Shown one piece after another: positions 1 to 13,697 of a stretch of DNA of 64,000 bases. The notes under the pieces were generated by a model that worked only from the letters and a program-made list of their open reading frames with translations, was not told where the DNA came from and did not search any database. The position numbers were made by a program, and so were the translations under genes. The stretch is taken from NCBI GenBank assembly GCA_963580455.1, contig OY756962.1, positions 18,742,001 to 18,806,000 on the forward strand, written 5' to 3'. Each line of letters opens with the position of its first letter. Within the stretch, counting starts at the first letter, position 1. The DNA comes from Euonymus europaeus. Lineage: Eukaryota; Streptophyta; Magnoliopsida; Celastrales; Celastraceae.

Positions 1-82
1 AATGCTTGGATTTATTGTTTGTCAGAGATGTTTCTCTTTGTTGTTTGTAATGCTTGTGGTTATTGTTTGTCAGAGATGCTTT
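1..82. repeat. 48-bp imperfect direct repeat
   Basis: Two copies of a 34-bp block starting AATGCTTG and containing TTATTGTTTGTCAGAGATG begin at 1 and 49. They lie downstream of the leftward ORF1 relic and have no coding sense that I can see. Confidence 0.6.
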
Positions 83-276
83 ACTTACATGTGTTTTGTT
101 GAATTACTTTTCTTGTACATGTTAGAGATGTTGTACAACCATCAGAAGAAGAAGATAGGAGCAATATAATAAAAAACATTATTCAAGAAAAGTAAAATAC
201 AAATAACATAATGCAAACATAGTTCAAAAAAAGAAGAAGTACAAATAACATAATTAAAAAAAAGTGTGACAGTATA

Positions 277-1435
277 TCAGAAATTATAACCCTTCTTGGT
301 CATGATTTCAATCCTTGCATTCTTCCAGTACTCAACCACCATTGGATCCATTCCTATAAGGTCTTTGGACATAACTTCAATCTCCCAGTTCCTCTCTATC
401 TCCTTCTCTTTCAATTCGCGATCTCTTTGTTGTTCCAAAATCGCTCTTTCTCGTTGTTCATATTTGGCTCACTCAACTAAGATTTTTTCTTGCAAAATCT
501 CATCAGAGATTGCCCTCTTTGATCCACTTGCAGCCATTTTCTTTGCAGCCTTTGTACCTATTGGTCGCTCTTGGTTTGTGGAGCGTACATCAGCATCTCT
601 GACGTTGGGAGATTCATGAGAGAAACTAGTTGTTCTACGACTCTTGTTCGATATGGTATCTTGCCATTTCGCTTCATCCTTTAGTAGGACCCAACAACGC
701 TCAAGTAAAAATGGTTTTTGTTCCACTTGCAGCCATTTTCTTTGCAGCCTTTGTGCCTATTGGTCGCTCTTGGTTTGTGGAGCGTACATCAGCATCTCTG
801 ACGTTGGGAGATTCATGAGAGAAACTAGTTGTTCTACGACTCTTGTTCGATATGGTATCTTGCCATTTCGCTTCATCCTTTAGTAGGACCCAACAACGCT
901 CAAGTAAAAATGGTTTTTGTTCCAAGTCAGAATAAATACCTTTGGCCTCATCCAACTGTAAAGACCACCAAATGTTACAAATAAAGATACAAAGTAATTA
1001 ATGTCTTTAATACAAAAATGTATCAACGAAAAAATTATTTATCATTCCTTGCTTGGTTTGCCCACTAGGATGTCTTCCTTCTATTTTATTTAAATAACCA
1101 GAAAATTTTTGACACTTTTTGTTAATGTCATTCCATCGTCGTTTGAGAGATTGTTGAGTACGAGGACCTCCATGGGTGTTGAAGTATTTATGAATTCTTT
1201 GTCAATATCTATTGGAATTTTGAGCATTCCCTTGAGTTGAATCATTGCTAGTGTTGAGCCAAGCAGACACCAATAGTTTGTCATCTTCAATTGAAAAATT
1301 CTTGGACCTTTGACTATTTCAAGTACTCGGAGCAACATCGGATGGCATTTGTGACTCCGCAAGATCAACCTCCTGCTCAATCTCTAGGTCATCACTCATG
1401 AGCAATGATGCATATGACTCGTACATGGGATCCAT
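277..1435 (-). pseudogene. Myb/SANT-like ORF1 of a Harbinger element, degenerate
   Basis: The frame starts with ATG at 1435 (MDPMYESYASL) and ends at the TGA at 277-279. It reads a SANT/Myb-type DNA-binding domain with KNFSIEDDKLLVSAW, QRIHKYF and QQSLKRRWNDINKKCQKFSG (about 1090-1300). After an apparent intron near 960-1020 comes the C-terminal block RCWVLLKDEAKWQD ... RPIGTKAAKK and a basic, coiled-coil-like tail (EQQRDRELKEKEIERNWEIE). This arrangement is typical of the plant Myb/SANT plus 'NAM-associated' proteins encoded beside PIF/Harbinger transposases. In-frame stops interrupt it near 1332, near 1220 (where the family has Trp in RYWQRIH) and near 466. The RCWVLLKDEAKWQD block is duplicated. 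It is not functional as it stands; a diverged host homologue is the alternative. Confidence 0.75.
523..920. repeat. 199-bp near-perfect tandem duplication inside the ORF1 relic
   Basis: 523-721 and 722-920 are nearly identical (TCCACTTGCAGCCATTTTC at both starts). 199 is not a multiple of three, so the duplication shifts the frame. It repeats the coding block from RCWVLLKDEAKWQD to RPIGTKAAKKMAASG. Confidence 0.95.
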
Positions 1436-3093
1436 ATCTACAAATACTAAGTTGTTAAATTCAGAATTTATAATAAGCACGGCATGCAGAATTCTAAGAT
1501 TGTTAATGAACTAAAATTGCAAAGCCTACAATTGAAGGATAAGGTAGTGAGATTATCATCAAATACACAACCACATCATTTTCATAGAATGATAAGGCAA
1601 ACATAAAATTTTTCATCCACTACTTAATTAAAAACACACAGCCAAGAAAAAAGACCAAGTTTACACATCCACTAATTCTTCATCAACACTCATCTCCATC
1701 AACAAAGCACATACTAAAAGATTCAAGGTATACAACTTTAGCTGTTCACTACCAATAGAGTTAAAAATGGACAAAAAATTGAAGTCTTTACTTGGTTTCC
1801 TTTCAAACACAAAGCAGAGAAAAATAACCAATATCTTGGACTCGATTCACAGGTTACTTACATTGCCTTATCATTTAAAATGTTTGTATATTGAAGAGGC
1901 AGTGTTTGAACGTACAAGAACAAAGTAAAACTACTTAAAATGAGGTACTATATATTCCATATGCTTAAAAATGTGATATTTGGAAGGAACCAACACAATT
2001 GCCCTACTTCATTTTAGAGGATCAACTATTGAAACAAGTGACACTAGCAAATAGCGACAACCTTATTATGTGCACCACAACAAAATAATGAAATCTCTTG
2101 CTTCACTTGATGGTAATTGCGTCTACGTGATGAAACAAAGATGCACAAAAAACTTGACGCAAACTTCAACGTGATCAAAAGATAACTCCAATTCCAAATG
2201 GCTCATTAAAAAAATCATAAGAATGAACTGTTATACCAGTGTATCTCACCAGGCAAACATTTCCAAGCAAAAAATACCCACACAGAGGATGAGAGATAAT
2301 ATTGTTAAAATGGATATCTATGTATCGACAAATCCCAGCTACTTATCCAAATTATCCCTCAATTTGCATATGACTTAAATTCCAAATCCTTAATGCTTGA
2401 TTGCCACCCAAAACTCCTCACAACTCTCTTTTTAAAGAAAAAAAATTTCAGATGCTGATTGAAAACAAAAATCTCAGAAAACCCACAAATGATTAAGGCA
2501 CAAAAATAAATCCAACACCACCCAGATCACCAAAGCATAAACAATAAAGACGGCAAAATTAGATAAGGCAAACCTTCAAAATAAAACCCAACCCAGAGAA
2601 CAACAAGCTAGCACCTAAGAAACTCAATCAGACAACCCCAAGCCAAGAATCCTCCACAGACAGCAATTTAACATCAGCAGGGAAAAAAGCATAACAACAT
2701 GAACCGGAAACAAAAAAGGGGTAAAATAAGAAAATAGGGTTAAGCCTTCAATTGAAAAATCATACCTTAAATGAGTTAGATCTTGTGCAGCGGCGATGGA
2801 TCGAAAAGGGTTTCGAAATTTCAGTACAACCGTTGCTCGATCTGTTGGAGACGATGAAGAATTTAAAGGGAATCAACTTCGCCTACTACTGTTCATAGCC
2901 GTTGGGCAATGGGAAGAACTTCGCGCGTCCATTTGCGACTCCTCTCTCACACCTCGCGGAGGTCGCAATTTTGGGAACCGAAAGTGAGATCGCAAATTTG
3001 CGACTCTGTTGGCTTGGAAAAAACAGCGATTTCAAATTATATCGTTCGTTAATGAGTTTTCGACCTCATATAGATACTCTGTTGGAGATGCTC

Positions 3094-3674
3094 TAATGAG
3101 CATGATTGCATTTACAACTCAAATCATCAACCAATCGGAGGATGACACATGGCACAAAAGATCTGTTAATGACAAATGACATGGTGACACATGACGAGCT
3201 CAAGAGAGTATTTTTAATAACGTTTGCTATTTAGAAAGGTTTATTATATGGAAAATCAGATGTTAGAGGCTATCAATTAAGAGAATGTCTAAATTGGGAT
3301 AATAAGACATAAATCTAGGGATTTCAAATGTAGGCTATGTTCCCCAAGAATAGGCCAACTCATCAACAACCCAGCAAGATATTTGATGTATAAGAATGAA
3401 GAAAACCAAAAGATCACATTGCTATGACCCTCAATGCGTTAGATTTTTCTCCAACACATTGTCAACCATTATCTGCAATCAAAAGGCAAAAATGAATGAG
3501 TTCTTACACCAACATGGCCAAATATTATCTCGAAGGCAGCCATGACCATCGATTCAGAAGCCACTACTTTCTTTCATGCCCAAGCAACGATCATCGCCCA
3601 CCACCTCTAATGTTAAGAATGTGTGAATGTCCTGTTCTACAAGGGAGTGAAATGAACCAAGTACTGATCATGGC
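3094..3674. other. No recognisable gene
   Basis: AT-rich sequence between the Harbinger terminus and the old gypsy relic. Parts may be degenerate gypsy pol upstream of the reverse transcriptase motifs, but I see no conserved motif. Confidence 0.4.
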
Positions 3675-4026
3675 TCAACAAGGTTAGAGTATGCATCGAT
3701 TATAGAGATTTGAATGTTGCGACAACTAAGGACGAATAACCAATGCCAATAGTAGATCTGTTAGTAGATTCTACTGCAGGCCACAAAATCAAATTTTTAT
3801 TGTTCATAAAAATAAAACAAATTTTATGGACAAATTTTTATTTTAAATGGATGGATTTTCTGGGTATAATCATAATTTTATTGTTCGAGAAGATGTTCGT
3901 AAAACATCTTTCCATTGTCCAGGGTCAATTAGCACATTTGAATACGTGATAATACCTTTCAGACTAAAAAAAATGCTGGTGCTACTTACCAACGAACCAT
4001 GAATGCCATCTTTCAAGAGTTGATTG
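3675..4026 (+). pseudogene. Ty3/gypsy reverse transcriptase relic, 5' part
   Basis: With several stops and frame changes the plus strand gives successive RT blocks. They are KVRVCIDYRDLN, PMPIVDLLVDSTAGHK, MDGFSGYN, KTSFHCPGSISTFEYVIIPF and NAIFQEL. These match the order of Ty3/gypsy RT (VCVDYRDLN, D-FSGY, PFGLKNA). The frame is cut at the GATTG target duplication (4022-4026) by the LTR insertion and resumes at 15886. Confidence 0.8.
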
Positions 4027-5867
4027 TGTGACGCCTAGTCTCGAAATTCAGACACTGAGCCGGGTGCGCCACTATTGACGTGTACATCATCACTAAGGAC
4101 CTCATCACATGTCATTCTAACCCTGGATTCTAATAAAAATCCAGTAGCACCTTCCCTTATATTGGAGGTTTCCAACCTTGAGTCACATATCACATCACAT
4201 AAAAACGTAATCAAAAATAATTCCGCAGCCTAGTAGGGCCTCTGGCCATCTAACCACATTGACACTCTAGGCATGGCCTCAAGCCTCCTAATCACATGCA
4301 AATAATATACAAAACATCATCACATAAATATCATCAACAAATACTATCAAAGTCAACAAATCCGGACCCATGGTCCATCGTCCAGGTACGGGAGTCCCGA
4401 TCACATGACGTACACTCCTGACCATTCATCCAACATATAGAAAAGGTATTAAAGCAACATAATATTCAACATAATAGAAGTAGTAAATGTACTCAACTAA
4501 CCAACAAGGTTCCAACACATTATACTAAGAATCCTAGTGCTCCTAGGGTGGCTTTCCATGTCATGCCGCCTCCTACTGATTTGCAGTCTGGTTCTAAGCA
4601 CTAGTCTCACCTGAAGGATAGAATAAAAAGAATAGAGTGAGCAGAAGACTCAGTAGGGAATATAAAAAGTCATCAAGATTAAGAGGCTGAACAATGAAAC
4701 AAGCACAATGTAGCAAAATGACATCTAAATTGTTACAACAAAATATAATCATCAGCTACACCCTACAGCACCTTGGCACCGGTCAACGGATATCTGAAAA
4801 TCATTGAAAACTTTGCACCTTTCCCCGGACAGCCATAGATTCACCTCCACAGTGGGGAAACCCGATTTTGGAAATAATATGCCCCCTTTGGTACTTGACA
4901 TCACACCAATAGAAGCTAAGGATACTACGAGTCCATACTTATAGCTCCGGTGCAACTATAATGCATGTCCAATCATGTCATGCAAGAGAATTATATACAT
5001 ATAACAAACCTATATATATCTATACACACACACATAACTATGTGATGCATGAACGAGAGTTATCATGCCTAATAAATGATTAAGCATTAATCAGGTATGC
5101 AATTAATCAATAACCAAACAAAGAAGGTTCGTTTTTCCTAAGGAGCAATTTACGCAAGAACACAAAAATGATGACTAATGAAGAAATACAAACTGCTCTT
5201 TAGAGAAAAAAAATAATACGATAGAAAAAGGGTTAAAAATCCCTACCTCGAATCCAAGATATCACAAGCTATAATTTCTTGAATATTAGGGTTCGAGTTT
5301 TCGAACCTACCATATAGCAAATTCATCACCCATTCCTAAAAATTAATTCCCAATAATCAAAACCAACATAAACCAGACTAATAAATCAAGAGAAATTACC
5401 TTTCTCTCTAAAAAACCCAAATATATCAAACTCAAGCCTTCAAGCTTTCAATCCACCAAATCATCAACCAACCCAGTATATAACATCATAAATAGGATCA
5501 AATCAACCTATATAATCATTCTAAAACACTCATTTGAAGTTCCAACCAAAATTACATAAACCCTAGTTTTTATGGAAAACTAAAAACTTACCTCAAATCT
5601 TTCAAACTTTTGTGAAATCCTTCTTGAATCTTGTTCTAATCTTCAATCCACGCCTTAATCCTTGAAAATACCTCAAGAATCTCTCTTTATCTCTCTATTT
5701 TTTTTCTCTCTTTAAAAATTGAACCTCCTAGGAAAATACAAATTCTAGCTCCCTTAAGTCCATTTATCAGCTCGAGGTGCGCCTAGGCGCATTGGACTTA
5801 AGTTTCAAGTGGAACTCTCTGTTCTAGGCACCCTCTTGGGCGTGCACAAACACTACAAGAAAACCAC

Positions 5868-6065
5868 TAATTATCGACGAATTATTCCGTCGGTAATTAT
5901 TTTACCGACGAATTGCCAACCACTTTTCACCTGTCGATGAAAAGCTGGTCGGTAACCATATTATTGACGAAAGAATTTTCGTCGGTAATTTACCGACCGC
6001 TTTACCGATGGATTTTTATTTGTCGGTATATCGACGGAAATGTCGTCGGTAATAGCTTAGTCTGC
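5868..6065. repeat. CACTA left subterminal repeats
   Basis: Multiple direct and inverted copies of TACCGACGAA/TTCGTCGGTA variants follow the terminus. In En/Spm elements such subterminal motifs bind TNPA. That role is inferred here from position and repetition. Confidence 0.8.
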
Positions 6066-6329
6066 ACCAATAATTAATTAAATAAGAAATAAAAAATATA
6101 TTTTTTTTTGTCGGCAATTAATTAAAAAGAAAATTAAAATTAAATATTTTTCCGTCAGCAATTAATTAAATACAATTTTTTTAAAAAATTTCTATAAAAT
6201 TAAAAAAAACCCTGTAAATTGCATAAAAATACAACTATTATCTCAAAATTCTCAATAAGCCAAATATTCAAATTTATCAAAATTAATATATAATACAGTA
6301 TACAAACACAATTGTTTCATAAAAATAAT

Positions 6330-8001
6330 CTACAAATGGCTTGAAGGATCCTCTGGTGGTAATGGAGGGAGATCCTATCCAGTCTGACCGAGTATTGCCC
6401 TAATCTGCGCGTGCATCTCCGCTCTCATCTGAGCCTCTAGCTGGCTCTCATTTGCATCTGGGTCTGCTCCTGGGCTTGCTGCCTTCGCATCTGCTCCATC
6501 TACTCATTAAGCAACTGCTGATAGTGCAAGTCGGATGTCGGAGTCCGAGAGTAGGATGAGGCGCTAGTCGATGGATAGAATGTAGAGGCCTGCGACCCCA
6601 TATTATAGACCAAGTTCTTCTTGGCCCCGCCGACTGCCTCATAATAGAGAGCAACCTCGTCAACAGGTTGTGCTGAAGAGGACCCTACCTCGAATTGCGA
6701 CTGCGACTGCCGCATAGTCTCATGTCTCCTACGAGTAATCAAAAAATATTTATAAGTATCAAAGAAAATGTCGATATAACTAACAAATTCATACATATAC
6801 AACTATATCAACAAAAATCTCTTTGATCTACGGAAAAACGAACAAAGTTCCCTATAAATCGGATAAAACTCACCTGCAAACAAGCCCAACATAATGGTGC
6901 TCAACACCCAGCTACACATATATCACATATAAGTCCATTTATATGCCTCAGGCACCTAATCCAATTGGCTCACTTAAATAGTGGCCCCATCCTCCACATT
7001 ACTCACTACAAAATTCAAAAATCCTAAACTGTCGGTCGTGACCCCTACTATGTGCATGTCGAAACAACTCTATTGGGGTAGGGTCTCGTCCCATTTTAGA
7101 TTGCTACAAAAAAACACGAAATATGTTCGTAAAAAATTAATAATATCATTCTAAATGCAAGTATGAAGTAAATGTATAATTTCATATCATTCTCTTTGCA
7201 TGCTCTGAAAATGTGACTAACCCTTCAGTGTGAGTGGCGGCATGGGATCGGTTGGCAACGTTCTGCCTAGCTCGCTGCTTGAAACGCTCATTGGCCCAAT
7301 CAGTGTCCCATTTCCTCCATGTCTCCTCCGGAACACATTTCGCTCTTTTTCCCTGTTTCCTCATGTCATAAAACATATCTGAATACCTCTCTACTGCCTT
7401 ATGCTCCCAAGCAATGTGCACCAACTCCTCCATCGCCTCTTCCCATGAAATATATTTCTAACATATAAAAAATTAAAAAGAGTTAGTTAAATCAATATTA
7501 CTCAAGATACGAAATCTATCGAACAAATAAATAATACAAAAATACTCTTACCCGAAACTTATCAAAGTAGAACTTTTTTGTGTCATCAGTGACTGCCCCC
7601 CATGTCGGCCCATCCATGTTAAGTCTCTCCTCGAATATCCTCCGAATCCTACGTGAATAGATCCCAGAAGGAAGCAACCTGCGAAAAAAATGATCATATG
7701 GTCAATACATGAAGAATATATGTAAATCTTTGAATGAATAATAAATTACAAATACATACTGGCCACCACGTGCAGTAATATGAGGGATGTCTGCAGCCGA
7801 TGATGTACTCCCGATATGTGGACTCTCAGCAATACCATCAACGGGGGCTGAAGAACTACCGATCGGCTGCGCCATCGACGTCGGGGTAGGAGGTGATGAT
7901 GGGGTCGGAGATCGACCATCACCTCTACCACCACGAGATGATGACAATCTGCCTGTCCCTCCTCCTCAGCGTATAGAATGTCTTCCTACACCTCTCGTCA
8001 T
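6330..8001 (-). pseudogene. TNPA-like / plant transposase (Ptta/En/Spm, PF03004-type) gene
   Basis: The second gene of the CACTA element lies just downstream of the TNP2-like gene on the same strand. A likely start is ATG at 8001 (MTRGVGRH), followed within a few codons by a TGA. A Ser/Pro-rich N-terminal segment comes next (SSSRGGRGDGRSPTPSSPP). The conserved middle exon (about 7182-7465) reads WEEAMEELVHIAWEHKAVER and ETWRKWDTDWANERFKQRA, which I associate with the plant En/Spm-type transposase family. The C-terminal exon (about 6800-6330) is rich in Gln and Met (LNE, MEQMRRQQAQEQ, MRAEMHAQIRAILGQ). Introns separate the blocks and several stops are present. Its protein would bind subterminal repeats, by analogy with TNPA. 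Confidence 0.7.
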
Positions 8002-8082
8002 CTATAAAAAATAATAAACATATGCTCACATGTAAACCCTGTTTGAGGATCACTAAAAGCAAATCATATTCAAATTAAGTAC

Positions 8083-11000
8083 CTAATAAATATTACTAAG
8101 TATTGTGGAAATATGATCAGGAAATTCAGTATCCTCATCCTTGTCTTCTTCAGCCGAGCCTGAATCAAGTTCGGCGTCCTCCTCATCGAGGTCTATCATA
8201 GAACTGTTTGGATCATTTAGAGGACCCGAGTGCACATCCTCACTAACACATGACGGATGCATCTCTGCCTCCTCCTCTTGAAATGCTTGTGATGCCATAT
8301 CTCTAGAAGTCTCTGTTGATTCCGGCATATCCACAATCGGCCTAGCCTTTATTTTACAAACTGCTAACCAGTCACCTCTATCTCACCTTAAGGTCGGATA
8401 TGGTACAAAATAAACTTGTTGGGCCTGCGAGGCTACAACGAACGGTTCATATTTGTTGAAACGTCGTCTCTGATTTACCTCCACAAGATTACATTGATTA
8501 TGAACCTTTGTTCCAACATTGGGCGTTGGATCGAACCAGTCACACTTGAACAAGACAGTTCTTTTGATAGGTAGCCTAGGGTACTCCAAAATGAGTATTT
8601 CATTTAGCATATCATAGTAGTCACTTGATGTCTCAGTATAATTCGAACCCTTAATACAAACCCCACTATTAATCGTCATTTTTTGTGAGCCATGAAGAGT
8701 CATGTGAAATTTGAAGCCATTTACAAAATAAACCGGAACAGACTTAGTGTTTCTTAAAGGCCACATAGCGAGATCCTTTATGAATTGGTTGGAAATGCCA
8801 TTCATAGAATTTAGTGCCTACACAGTAATGAAAAATAAATTATTAGCATCGCGTCATCGATAATTGAAAATAAATTATGAGCCAAAGACTTACATATTCC
8901 TGAAATCAAAATGCAAATTGAGTCTCCAACGCCTCATCCACCACAGCCTCATCCACAACTCCTAATCCCCATACATATTCGACAAAAATGCTTCATTTCC
9001 CAAAAAAGTAAACAAAGTTAGTTTAATCTCCAAAGAAAGATTTAATAGCATTCTAATTAAAATACGCTTGCTTACTTGACATATGTTGAATTTCTTGACA
9101 GTTTAGAAGTATGTATGTTTCTTGACAGTTTAGAAGTATGTATGTTTAAGCTGCCAACATCTCTCGTTCTTCGAGCAGCCTCATCGTCCCTCTGCCATAA
9201 GCTCGACCGGGATGGGTAAATATAGATAAATCCCCCTCCATCCTATCCATATCACCCCCATCATCATTCTGAAGCACTTTTCTTTGTCGAGTGTGCACAT
9301 GTGGCTCAAAGTAGAATGAACAAAATTTAGAGGCTTCTTCTACTATGTATGCATTGCATATCGATCCTTCAACCCTAGCTTTGTTTTTTATGTTCTTCTT
9401 TAAGTGTCCGAGGTACCTTTCAAACGGATACATCTATCGATATTGCACTAGGCCTGCAACTCTTGCCTCATAAGGCAAGTGAACCGGCAGATGCTCCATC
9501 GAGTCGAAGAAAGCTGGAGGAAATATTCGCTCCAACTTGCACAAAATAATCGGAATTTGCGTCTCCAATCTGCTCATATCCTCCACCCTCAACGACGAAC
9601 ATGTCAACTCCTTAAAAAACATGCTCAACTCTGTCAATGCCTACTAGACATTGGTCGGGAGCAACTCACGAAATGCTATAGGAATCAACTGTTGCATGAA
9701 CACATGACAATCATGACTTTTCATCCCAAACATCTTATACTTTTTCATGTCTACACACCGGCCCATATTGGAAGCATACCCATCTGGAAACTTTAGATTT
9801 TTTACCCATTCACAAACTGTCAGCTTGCCGGTCTTATCTAAAGAGAAACAAGCCTTTGGATATTTTCCAGTTGTGGAATTGAATTCTAACTCCTTACGAC
9901 GACAAATGATTTTCATGTCATCACGTGCCTTAGCATTATCTTTAGTTTTTCCTTCAATATTCATCACAGTGTTGAAGACATTTTCAAATACATTTTTCTC
10001 AATGTGCATCACGTCAAGGTTATGCCAAATTAAGTTCGATCTCCAATAAGGCAAATCCCAAAATATACTCCGTTTCTTCCAACCATAACTAGTCATCCTG
10101 CACATATGTTGATTGGGCTGCACCCCGCTCTCATCAGTTACTTTTTATAAGCCAAATTCAGTGATACGCTGATATATCTGTTCGCCAAACAGAACAGGAG
10201 GAGACATTTCAGTGACAACAGTTTTCTTCCTGAACCAATTCTTGTTTCTCCTAAAAGGGTGGTCAATTGGCAAGAACTTCCGGTGGTTATCAAACCACGA
10301 TGTCTTACCTCCTCTAGGAAGAGTAAATGCTCCAGAATCTTCCATGCAATAAGGACAGGCTAACTTCCCCGATGTTGACCAACCAGACAACATGGAGTAT
10401 GCTAGAAAGTCACTAATAGTCCACAGTAGAGCTGCTCGGAGCTGAAAATTCTGCTTCAAATCTACATCCCAGGTCTCAACACCATGATCAAATAACATAA
10501 ACAATTCATGGACTATAGGCTGAAGAAAAACATCAATCTTCTGTTTCGGATTCTTTGATCCAGGTACAATCACTGTCAAAAACATATATTCCTCCTTCAT
10601 ACACATACAGGGAGGCAAATTGTATGGAATGACTATCACTGGCCAGGATGAATACTGTTGATTGGACTGACCAAAAGGTTGAAACCCATTTGTGCACAAC
10701 CCGAGCCTCACATCCCAAGTCTCACTTGCAAACAATGGAAATTCTTGATTAAAATTTTTCCAAGCCTCAGAATCTGAAGGATGACGCATCACATCATCAC
10801 CTTGGTAATGCTCGGCATGCCATCTCATGTGTTTAGCAGTGGCAGCAGAAGCATACAGTCTCTGAAGCCTGCGCGCTAAAGGAAAATAGTACATTTTTTG
10901 GTTTGCCACCTCCTTCCTTTGCATAGAATCCCCCTTCTTCTGCTTTTATATCGAGGGTACTGACAAAATTTGCAACTTCTCAATTCGTTATCCTCTCCCC

Positions 11001-11696
11001 AATATATCATGCACCCGTTTAGGCAGCAGTGTATCTTCTCCATTGGAAGCCCTAACTCTTCAATAAACTTCTGGGTGCTATAGAAGCTATCCATAAGTGT
11101 GTTGTCTTCTGGTAAAGCCTCTTTAAATAACGCAGTGATCGAGTCGTAGCATTTCTCAGACAAATGGTGTTCAGACTTAATGTTCAGCAATCGCGCCATA
11201 GCCGATAACTGAGAAATTGTTTCACAACCGGCCACAATGGTACCTCTGATGCCTGAAGCATGTCATACAATTTTTGTGCATTTGGGTTTGAAAATTCCTC
11301 CAAATTCAATGGGTCAAAGCTTGGACCAGCTTCGTCCATCACCATCGTATGGTACGGATTGGGAATGTAAGTTTTCGAACTTTCCATTGCATATGAGCTT
11401 GTTTGACTATGCTCCACGGATCTGCTTGATGCCCCGATGTATGGTTCTCCATGTCGGGACCATACGTAATAATCCTCCACAAACCCCTTATTTAATAAAT
11501 GGAGGTGCACTTTCTCTGGCTCCAAATATCTACGATTGTGACATCGTACACACGGACACCTTATCTTACTTCCGTCCATGCACCTTGGTTGAGAACAAGC
11601 ATAGGCAATGAACTGCTCTACCCCCTCTGCAAATTCTCAGTTAAGCAATCCATTGGATGGCCTAGCATACATCCACAACCTGTCTATTCTTGACAT
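8083..11696 (-). pseudogene. TNP2-like CACTA transposase, degenerate
   Basis: From ATG at 11696 the minus strand gives the transposase-associated N-terminal domain (MDGSKIRCPCVRCHNRR, then FVEDYYVWSRHGEPY). Next comes CCLNGCMIYW ... CKFCQYPRYK, a cysteine-rich block. The TNP2 core (about 10900-9650) shows NQQYSSWPVIVIPYNLPP, SKNPKQKIDVFLQP, RAALLWTISDFLAYSMLSGW, GKLACPYCMED and HNLDVMHIEKNVFEN. A DUF4218-like block follows (about 9640-9146: HLPVHLPYEARVAGLVQYR, MYPFERYLGHLKK, GSICNAYIVEEASKFCS), then a DUF4216-like block (8805-8383) and an acidic tail ending at 8083. The frame is broken by stops near 11643, 10142, 9641, 9431 and 8388 and by a frame change near 10900. It catalysed CACTA excision and insertion when intact. 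Confidence 0.9.
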
Positions 11697-13308
11697 TTGA
11701 GTTCAACCACAATGTAACCAAAAATCAGATAAAGACTTCTTTAATGACCTCTTCTTCAAGAATGAAAAGTGTTTAGTAAGTAACACCTTTCTCTTCTTCA
11801 AAAAATTTATAATTGTATGAAAATAATAACAATGTAACCATTTAAAGTAACAATATAACCCAACCTCTACTCATGCTAGTACATTTTCAAAAATCAACGG
11901 AAGAGACACTATTATACAATTAATGAATCAAATAACTCACTTCCGACATTTAAGCACATAAAAACATGAACATCGCAGCCTTTCATTGATGCTTTAATTT
12001 TTATAATTAATCTTTCTGCAATTAACAAACATTAAATAAACTATTTAAGCGTCTAAAGTTGTGGACACTGCATGTAAAGGAGTGCAAAAGTGAAGGGAGG
12101 AACCAAAAACCTGTCAATCAAGGTTTAAAGGGAAAAAAATTCCTTTGAGTGCTTGTGGCATTTGTACGCTTAATAAGTTCTCAAGCATTATCCTATGTAT
12201 ATCGTAATATGAATATATATATATGATCACAATAATACATTTATAGTGAATGTGTAAGAGGCAAAATTAGGAATCAAATATATGACTATGATTAACAAAA
12301 GTATAACTCATAAGATTACGTGATCGATCTCCTAATTACTAACTAATTAATAGTGTATGTGTAGATGTAAAGTTCATAATCAAGTTGAAAACTCAAAAAA
12401 AAAAAGACTTTGATTAATTGGCCGTGGCCCGTAACTTTAAAATTTTAAATTAAAGCAGCTAATTATTAAAAAATATGACAGATGAAGAGGCAGCTAATTA
12501 TGAAAAAAAAGACTTTTTCAATAAGAAAAATGTTTCGTTGAGGGTTAAAAGGTTAGATGGCAAATGTTTGATCAAACTCATGGCATCGACAGTACAAGGA
12601 ACTAACAAAGTCCATGAAGTCTTTTAACATCATCCAAGGGCCAAGAGATCAGACCTGCCTTTGCAATAAATATAAGATCCTCTTCAATGGGATGTACCAA
12701 AAATCCTCCCAGTTTTAGCTCATTTTTTACTTTGAGGCAAGAAAAATTATGTCACCCCCTTAATCCCATATGAACGTTGATGAGAGTGCCAGTTCCAATT
12801 TGATCACAATTATAAGGCAGAGCAACATTCAATCGAGACTGAATGTCTGGATTAACTTTTCAGGTCAGATGACAGAAAAATACATTACCATGAAAACTTT
12901 GTACCTACCAGCACAGGGGAAAAAATCACATTGCTTGCCCAAATACTAGAATTTTATTTTAACTATATTCTTAAGTACATTAGAATTTACGCTGAAGAAA
13001 GTTTGAACCAAACCGGAGCTGACACTAACTAGTTAATATTAGTTAGGTTGAATCTTTTACACAGATTATATGCTCTTTCAATTTGAGAAAGACAAGTTCT
13101 AGTCACATAGCTGTGGATGGAAGAATGAAATATTTGCACCATCAACAAAAAAATCCTAGCAAGGAATTGGACAGCATACTCTAATAACTACCCAAGGCAA
13201 CAACCTATATTAAAACTCTGAATAACAGCCAACAATTGAATGTAGTCCATCAATTTAACTTAATATGTGCATTTGAAAATTGAAAGTGGTGTAGCAAAGA
13301 GAGATTAC
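11697..13308. other. CACTA interior without a recognisable gene
   Basis: AT-rich sequence upstream of the TNP2-like gene and downstream of the captured exons. I see no conserved coding block. It may hold the TNP2 5' leader or degraded further exons of the captured gene. Confidence 0.4.
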
Positions 13309-13697
13309 CTTAGGAGTAGAGGAAGATGCTCTGCTTGGGTTCAAAGCTTCCAATCGCCTTTTTAGTTCCTCAAGTCTCGTGAACTGACTGTTACTGCTTT
13401 GTTGAACCTGTTTACAATAATACCGTTAAAATCAATTCATAAAATAGATGATTCTCAATTAGTATTGAGTAAAAATACATGCCAATCTGTTTAAGTCTTC
13501 ACATAGCTTCTGCTTAATGGCTTCCTCATCCTTCACAGCCTTTAATGCTAATTCCCAAACCTAGTGGGCATGATGGAATGATATCAATCAGACTTTTATT
13601 ATGTTATGAACAAGACCACTAGAAATGAAAGAGGTACCCAATTACACAGTAACGACTGAGGGTTTATTGGTTAATAGGGAATAAAAGTAGTCACAAG

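Larger units (their letters stand above)
1..3093 (-). mobile_element. PIF/Harbinger-type DNA transposon, right-hand part (left end outside window)
   Basis: The right terminus is CTGTTGGAGATGCTC at 3079-3093. This is the complement of the GAGCATCTCCAACAG-type inverted repeat I associate with plant PIF/Harbinger elements. It is followed by TAA, the usual 3-bp target of this superfamily. Inside lies a leftward Myb/SANT-like gene, the usual ORF1 of such elements. No DDE transposase and no left inverted repeat are visible, so both lie left of the window or were lost. The region 1436-2790 is AT-rich and holds no open frame of note. The short frames at 2796-3096 lie in the promoter-side terminal region and are probably not genes. 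Confidence 0.55.

Noticed and set aside
2796..3096. Two short overlapping frames near the Harbinger terminus
   Set aside because: They sit in the terminal non-coding region of the element and have no family pattern.
7787..8014. Plus-strand 75-codon frame over the TNPA-like N-terminus
   Set aside because: It is antisense to the Ser/Pro-rich coding segment of the CACTA gene and matches no family.
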